Source: DATKSS01 sp049582065
GTDB lineage: Bacteria > Chloroflexota > Dormibacteria > Dormibacterales > Dormibacteraceae
DNA length: 17,674 nt
Assembly: GCA_049582065.1 (NCBI GenBank)
Contig: JBAUTF010000224.1
Span: 1-17,674, forward strand
Direction of reading: 5' to 3'
The translations under genes and the position numbers were made by a program. Positions 13,745-17,674 of this stretch are shown one piece after another (the first letter of the stretch is position 1; each line of letters begins with the position of its first letter). Under the pieces are notes generated by a model that had not been told where the DNA came from, did not search any database, and saw nothing but the letters and a program-made list of their open reading frames with translations.

Positions 13745-16015
13745 ATGTTTGCACGCTGGGGCCGTTTCGTCTATCGCTTTCGCTGGGCGACGTTGATTGC
13801 CTCGGCGCTGCTGCTTGGCATTTCCGTCGTAGCCCTGTTGTCCGGCGTGCAGCTTGCCGGCAACGGAGGGTTCGGCGGCACCCTTCCGGCCGGGCAGGCG
13901 GCCAAGCTCGTCAACGACGAGATCCAGGCCCAGCAGGGCGCTCCCGGCTCGAGCATGACCTTGCTTTTCAGTAGCGCGAACCTGAGCGTTACAGACTCGG
14001 CATACCAGTCCGCGGTCGAGAACGCGCTGACGGCCCTTTCCAACGACTCGCGCGTCACCGCACTCCAGACTCCGTATAACGTCCCTTCGACCGAGCAGGC
14101 CGGCCTCATCTCTCGCGACGGACACATGGCGCTCGTGGTCGTGGAGCTGAAAGACAGTTCCCTGAAAGCCCAGGGTTACTTCGAGCAGCTCGTCGCCGAG
14201 GTCCACCCGGGCCCGCTGCGCGTGGTTGCGACGGGCGATGTTCCGATCAACCAGGCGTTCAACACCACGCTCGAGCAAGACCTGAGGCGGGCGGAATTCG
14301 TCGCGCTTCCGGTGGTGCTGCTGCTCCTCGTCCTCATCTTCGCGTCGGTCGTCGCCGCCTTCCTTCCGCTCGGCGTCGGCGTGCTCGCCATCGTGGGGGG
14401 GATTGGCGGCACGTTCTTACTGGCCCATTTCACCGACGTTTCGCAGTACGCGATCAACGTGGTCACCTTGATCGGCCTCGGAGTGGCGATCGACTACTCG
14501 CTGTTCATCGTCAACCGTTTCCGGGACGAGCTGGCGTCCGGCGCAACCCGCGAGCAATCGATCGCCACCGCGATGTCCACCGCCGGGCGCGCGATCACGT
14601 TCTCCGGAATCACGGTGGCCATCGGGCTCTCGGCGATGCTCTTCTACCAGGGCACGTTCCTCGCCTCGATGGGAGCGGCCGGCGCGATCGTCGTCGGGAT
14701 CGCGGTCTTTTACGGGCTGACCTTTCTTCCGGCGCTGCTTTCGGTCCTGGGAGAGCGGGTCGACCGCCTCCGCCTCCCATTCCTGAGGCCGCGAGCGGTG
14801 GGCACCGGAGCCTGGCACTCGATGGCGCTGTGGGTCATGCGCCGGCCCTGGCTGATCGTGGTCCCGGCGCTGGTCCTTCTGGTGCTTGCGGGCACCCCCT
14901 TCCTACAGCTGCGGCTAGCCCAGGGCGGCGTCGATCAGCTGCCTCCGTCGAACCAGGCGCGCCAGGGTTACGACACGCTGGTGAAGGATTTCCCGGGCCA
15001 GGATCAGACGTCGATCGAGGCTGTGGTCTACTACCCCGCCTCGCAGGCCGTCACCTCCGAACACCTCGGTGACATATACGACCTGAGCCGCCGGCTCGCC
15101 GCGCTGCCCAATGTGCTGCGCGTGCAGAGCATCGTCGATCTCGATCCGTCGCTGACCAAAGCGGACTACCAGCGTCTTTACTCAGGCCCGTCCTCGTCCC
15201 TGCCGCAGTCCATGCAGCAGGCGCTGGCGGTGGGGTCCGGCTCGCACATCGTGCTGCTCAACCTGCTCACGAGCAAGCAATACACGAGCGATGAGGCCCG
15301 CGCGATCGTCAACGAGGTCCGAGCTCAGCACGTTCCGGGAGGCCAGGTGCTCGCCACCGGTGAAACCGCTTTCGACCTCGATGTCGTGCACTTCATCCTC
15401 CAGCGGACGCCGATCGCGGTCAGCTCGGTGATCGCGGTGACTTACGTGGTGCTGTTCTTGCTGACCGGGTCGGTGGTGCTGCCGTTGAAAGCGGTGCTCA
15501 CCAACCTGTTCTCCATATCGGCGTCGTTCGGCGCCATGGTGTTCATCTTCCAGGAAGGCCACTTCAGCAACCTGCTCGGCTTCACGCCGCAGTCGATCGA
15601 TCCGAGCATCCCGGTGATCCTTTTCAGCATCGTCTTCGGGATGTCGATGGACTACGAGGTGCTGCTGATCAGCCGCATCCAGGAGGAGTACCGCCGAACT
15701 GGAGACAACCAGACCGGAGTGGCGATGGGACTGGAGAAGAGCGGCCGCCTGATCACCGGAGCCGCGGCGATCATGGTCGCGGTCTTCATCTCCTTCGGCC
15801 TGGCCGACGTCGTGATCATCAAGGCGATCGGCATCGGACTGGCGATCGCGGTCGCGATCGACGCGACCATCGTGCGCATCCTGATCGTCCCGGCCGTGAT
15901 GAGGATCCTTGGCCGCGCCAACTGGTGGGCGCCGCGCCCGCTGTCAAGGCTGCACCGAAGAATTGGAGCGGGCGAATCACGCCCTGCCTCCGCCGCGCCG
16001 GCGAGCGGGGTGTAG
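13745..16015 (+). CDS. MMPL/RND-family membrane transporter
   Basis: 756 residues from ATG 13745 (an in-frame ATG at 13739 adds two residues; MFARWGRF is the typical family start). It has the two-fold RND plan: a TM helix near the N-terminus, an outer domain, five further helices, then a repeat of the same after about residue 365. Each half carries the MMPL proton-relay pair Asp-Tyr: Asp250-Tyr in GVAIDYSLFIVNRFRDE and Asp636-Tyr in GMSMDYEVLLISRIQEEY. MMPL proteins use the proton gradient to export lipids, glycolipids, siderophores or hydrophobic compounds. The substrate cannot be read from the sequence. Length and architecture are intact. It follows the zinc-ribbon gene by 50 bases and may be expressed from its own promoter. 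Its stop codon lies in a strong hairpin. Confidence 0.94.
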   Translation: MFARWGRFVYRFRWATLIASALLLGISVVALLSGVQLAGNGGFGGTLPAGQAAKLVNDEIQAQQGAPGSSMTLLFSSANLSVTDSAYQSAVENALTALSNDSRVTALQTPYNVPSTEQAGLISRDGHMALVVVELKDSSLKAQGYFEQLVAEVHPGPLRVVATGDVPINQAFNTTLEQDLRRAEFVALPVVLLLLVLIFASVVAAFLPLGVGVLAIVGGIGGTFLLAHFTDVSQYAINVVTLIGLGVAIDYSLFIVNRFRDELASGATREQSIATAMSTAGRAITFSGITVAIGLSAMLFYQGTFLASMGAAGAIVVGIAVFYGLTFLPALLSVLGERVDRLRLPFLRPRAVGTGAWHSMALWVMRRPWLIVVPALVLLVLAGTPFLQLRLAQGGVDQLPPSNQARQGYDTLVKDFPGQDQTSIEAVVYYPASQAVTSEHLGDIYDLSRRLAALPNVLRVQSIVDLDPSLTKADYQRLYSGPSSSLPQSMQQALAVGSGSHIVLLNLLTSKQYTSDEARAIVNEVRAQHVPGGQVLATGETAFDLDVVHFILQRTPIAVSSVIAVTYVVLFLLTGSVVLPLKAVLTNLFSISASFGAMVFIFQEGHFSNLLGFTPQSIDPSIPVILFSIVFGMSMDYEVLLISRIQEEYRRTGDNQTGVAMGLEKSGRLITGAAAIMVAVFISFGLADVVIIKAIGIGLAIAVAIDATIVRILIVPAVMRILGRANWWAPRPLSRLHRRIGAGESRPASAAPASGV

Positions 16016-16039
16016 GGGGCGCTAGGGACGCCCCCTACA
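16011..16039. terminator. Strong hairpin at the end of the MMPL gene
   Basis: A perfect 11-bp stem, TGTAGGGGGCG / CGCCCCCTACA, with a 7-base loop (16022-16028). The TAG stop codon is in the left arm. No clear T-tract follows on the plus strand. It lies between two convergent genes. Confidence 0.6.
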
Positions 16040-16114
16040 TTCGGGGGACCCACGACTGCGTCGCGGGAGAGCTGCTGGTGGCATCAGGCTCTTCGATCAC
16101 TTTCGCACCGCGGC

Positions 16115-16130
16115 CTCAGCGCGGGCTGAG
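16115..16130 (-). terminator. Short hairpin downstream of the minus-strand sensor kinase
   Basis: CTCAGC / GCTGAG, a 6-bp stem with a 4-base loop, about 55 bases past the kinase stop on the minus strand. No T-tract, so this is a weak candidate. Confidence 0.25.
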
Positions 16131-16185
16131 AGGAACCTTGGGGTTCGCCAAGAGTCTCGGAGCCGATGCTTGGACCGGAACCAGA

Positions 16186-17610
16186 CTAGTGGAAGGAGGA
16201 GGCCAGCGGCAGCTCGACGTCGAAGGTCGCTCCTCCGCCGCTGGTCTCCTTGACCGTCACGTGGCCGCTGTGCGCTGCCACCACGGCGCTCACGATCGAC
16301 AGACCAAGGCCTGCGCCGCCGCTGTCGCGGCTACGGCTCGGGTCCGCGCGAAAGAAAGGCTCGAAGATGCGATCCATCTGTTCGGGGCGCAGCCCGGGCC
16401 CGTGGTCGGCGACCGTCAGATGCGCCGTCCCGTTGCTGCTCGACAGTGAGATCTCGATCGGCGATTTCGACGGCGTGTGCACGATCGCGTTGCGGACCAG
16501 GTTGCCGAGGACCTGCCGGAGTCGGATGTCGTCGCCGGTCACGAGCACCGGAGCCGCGGCCTCCAGTTTGATGTCCCGCTGGGGGGCGACGACACGCGCG
16601 TCGGCGGCGGCGTCCCGGGCGATGACCTGCAGGTCGACGGGCTTGTTCTCGAGGGGCCGCCCCTGGTCGAGCCGCGCGATGAGGAGCATGTCGTCCACGA
16701 GCGTCGACATGCGGACGGCCTCTTCTTCGATCCGCCGGCGCGCGAGCTCCGAGTCGGCCGGCGATTCCGATGCGCCGCGGCGGAGCATCTCCGAGTAGCC
16801 GCGCACCGATGTCAGCGGGGTGCGCAGCTCGTGCGATGCGTCCGCGATGAAGCGGCGCAGCCGGTTCTCTGAAGCCTTGCGTTGCTCGAACGCGGCCTCG
16901 ATCTGAGTCAGCATGCTGTTCAAGGCGAGGCCCAACCGGCCGATCTCGGTCCTGGGCGTGGCCGGCTCGACTCGGCGGGAGAGGTCGCCCGCGGCGATGT
17001 GGTCGGCGACCACCCCCATGCGCTGGAGCGGGCGCAGGCCGATCTGGATGATGAGCCACGCGAGGAGGGCGGTGCCCGCAACGACGACGACCGCGATCAG
17101 GGCCTCGAGCAGGAGGAGCTCGCTCAAGGTGGCGTCGGTTTCGGTGAGTGGGATGGCGAAGACCACGACACGGCCCGCAAACGAACCCTCGCGCCAGTAC
17201 GAGACGCGGTAATGGGCCACTCCGCCTGTCCCATCGACCGTAAAGGGTGTGGTCGGGGTGTCGCTGCCAAGAGTCGGGAACGACGTCGGAAGGACGGGGC
17301 TCGCGGAAGTCGAGCTTCCAAAGCCGGGCGTGACACACGCCTTGCTGAGGGTGCCATCGTCGTTCAGAAGCTCGGCGATGCTTCCGGCGGGAAAGCCTGC
17401 GACCGTGCTCGGGGCGCGTATCTGGCAGTCGGGGCCGCTCAGCACGGTGAGCGCAGTCTCCACGGAGGACCGTGCCGTCAGCTGCTGATCGATGCGGTCG
17501 AACAGCGACTTCTGCAACAAGGTGAAAGTCGCTATGTCGGAAACCACCAGACCGATAACGACCAGCGAGATGACTCCAATCAGCAGCCGCCCGCGCAGCG
17601 ACAGGGTCAT
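16186..17610 (-). CDS. HAMP-domain sensor histidine kinase (OmpR-type two-component system)
   Basis: 474 residues from ATG 17610. It has the classical order: TM1 (about 9-31), an extracytoplasmic sensor region (about 35-160) with Cys62 and Cys92, TM2 (about 165-190), HAMP (about 191-243), HisKA with His260 in SHELRTPL, then HATPase_c with N-box Asn374 (NLVRNAIVHTP), G1 box DHGPG (402-406) and G2 box GAGLGLS (432-438). All catalytic boxes are intact, unlike the other kinase in this window. It autophosphorylates on His260 and passes the phosphate to the regulator encoded immediately upstream, whose stop codon overlaps this start (ATGA). The two Cys in the sensor part could form a disulfide. The signal is unknown; such pairs often respond to envelope stress. 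Confidence 0.95.
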   Translation of the reverse strand: MTLSLRGRLLIGVISLVVIGLVVSDIATFTLLQKSLFDRIDQQLTARSSVETALTVLSGPDCQIRAPSTVAGFPAGSIAELLNDDGTLSKACVTPGFGSSTSASPVLPTSFPTLGSDTPTTPFTVDGTGGVAHYRVSYWREGSFAGRVVVFAIPLTETDATLSELLLLEALIAVVVVAGTALLAWLIIQIGLRPLQRMGVVADHIAAGDLSRRVEPATPRTEIGRLGLALNSMLTQIEAAFEQRKASENRLRRFIADASHELRTPLTSVRGYSEMLRRGASESPADSELARRRIEEEAVRMSTLVDDMLLIARLDQGRPLENKPVDLQVIARDAAADARVVAPQRDIKLEAAAPVLVTGDDIRLRQVLGNLVRNAIVHTPSKSPIEISLSSSNGTAHLTVADHGPGLRPEQMDRIFEPFFRADPSRSRDSGGAGLGLSIVSAVVAAHSGHVTVKETSGGGATFDVELPLASSFH

Positions 17611-17674
17611 TTTCTCGGGGTTCGGAGCACGTACCCCACGCCGCGGACCGTCTGGATCAGCGGCGGGTCGTAGC
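17607..17674 (-). CDS. OmpR/PhoB-family response regulator, last 21 codons (rest outside the window)
   Basis: Reading the minus strand from 17672 gives 21 codons ending at TGA (17609-17607). The residues include PLIQTVRGVGYVLR, the C-terminal hairpin and DNA-binding wing typical of winged-helix OmpR/PhoB regulators. The TGA overlaps the sensor kinase ATG by four bases (ATGA), the normal regulator-kinase operon arrangement. Only this tail is visible, so the receiver domain and target genes cannot be judged. Confidence 0.9.
   Translation of the reverse strand, partial: YDPPLIQTVRGVGYVLRTPRK

Noticed and set aside
16331..17338. 335-codon open frame on the minus strand
   Set aside because: It lies in another frame of the well-supported sensor kinase; Arg/Pro/Ala-rich shadow.

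Overview
This is a GC-rich bacterial chromosomal window (roughly two-thirds GC by eye) with a very strong G/C preference at third codon positions. Nothing in it is phage- or plasmid-like, and I see no tRNA, rRNA, CRISPR array or insertion sequence. The combination of a GNAT–acyl-CoA synthetase fusion, a CBS–BON protein, zinc-ribbon membrane proteins, an MMPL exporter and GTG starts with good Shine-Dalgarno (SD) sites suits a high-GC soil bacterium of the Actinomycetota / Chloroflexota / Candidatus Dormibacterota neighbourhood. There is no marker gene, so the phylum is an inference.

Layout. (1) Positions 3-2316, plus strand: the end of a CBS–BON protein followed closely by a P1B-type metal ATPase with a TPC metal-site motif. 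A short gap holds a possible 59-codon ORF (2360-2539). (2) Positions 2547-5279, minus strand: a GNAT–acyl-CoA synthetase (NDP-forming) fusion, probably a protein lysine acetyltransferase. (3) Positions 5419-7521, plus strand: a multi-pass membrane PAS histidine kinase with degenerate ATP-binding boxes. (4) Positions 7663-9435, plus strand: a tight three-gene operon of a 49-residue membrane peptide, a four-His cytochrome b6-like protein and a membrane protein with a large extracytoplasmic loop. No Rieske protein, CXXCH cytochrome c or normal subunit IV accompanies it; this is the most interesting locus. (5) Positions 9466-11574: small stress or redox genes, namely a cupin (minus), OsmC (plus), an unknown membrane-anchored protein (minus) and MsrA (plus). 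(6) Positions 11634-16015, plus strand: a PrsW-like membrane protein with zinc ribbons at both ends, a zinc-ribbon/TM/extracytoplasmic-domain protein and an MMPL transporter. (7) Positions 16186-17674, minus strand: a classical HAMP sensor kinase and the last codons of its OmpR-family response regulator, overlapping by four bases.

Together the genes describe envelope and redox housekeeping: metal efflux, quinol-linked electron transfer, peroxide and methionine-sulfoxide repair, lipid or small-molecule export and two signalling systems. Strong GC-rich hairpins lie after the kinase (7562-7598), between the convergent cytochrome operon and cupin (9453-9484) and at the MMPL stop codon (16011-16039). 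None has a clear U-tract.
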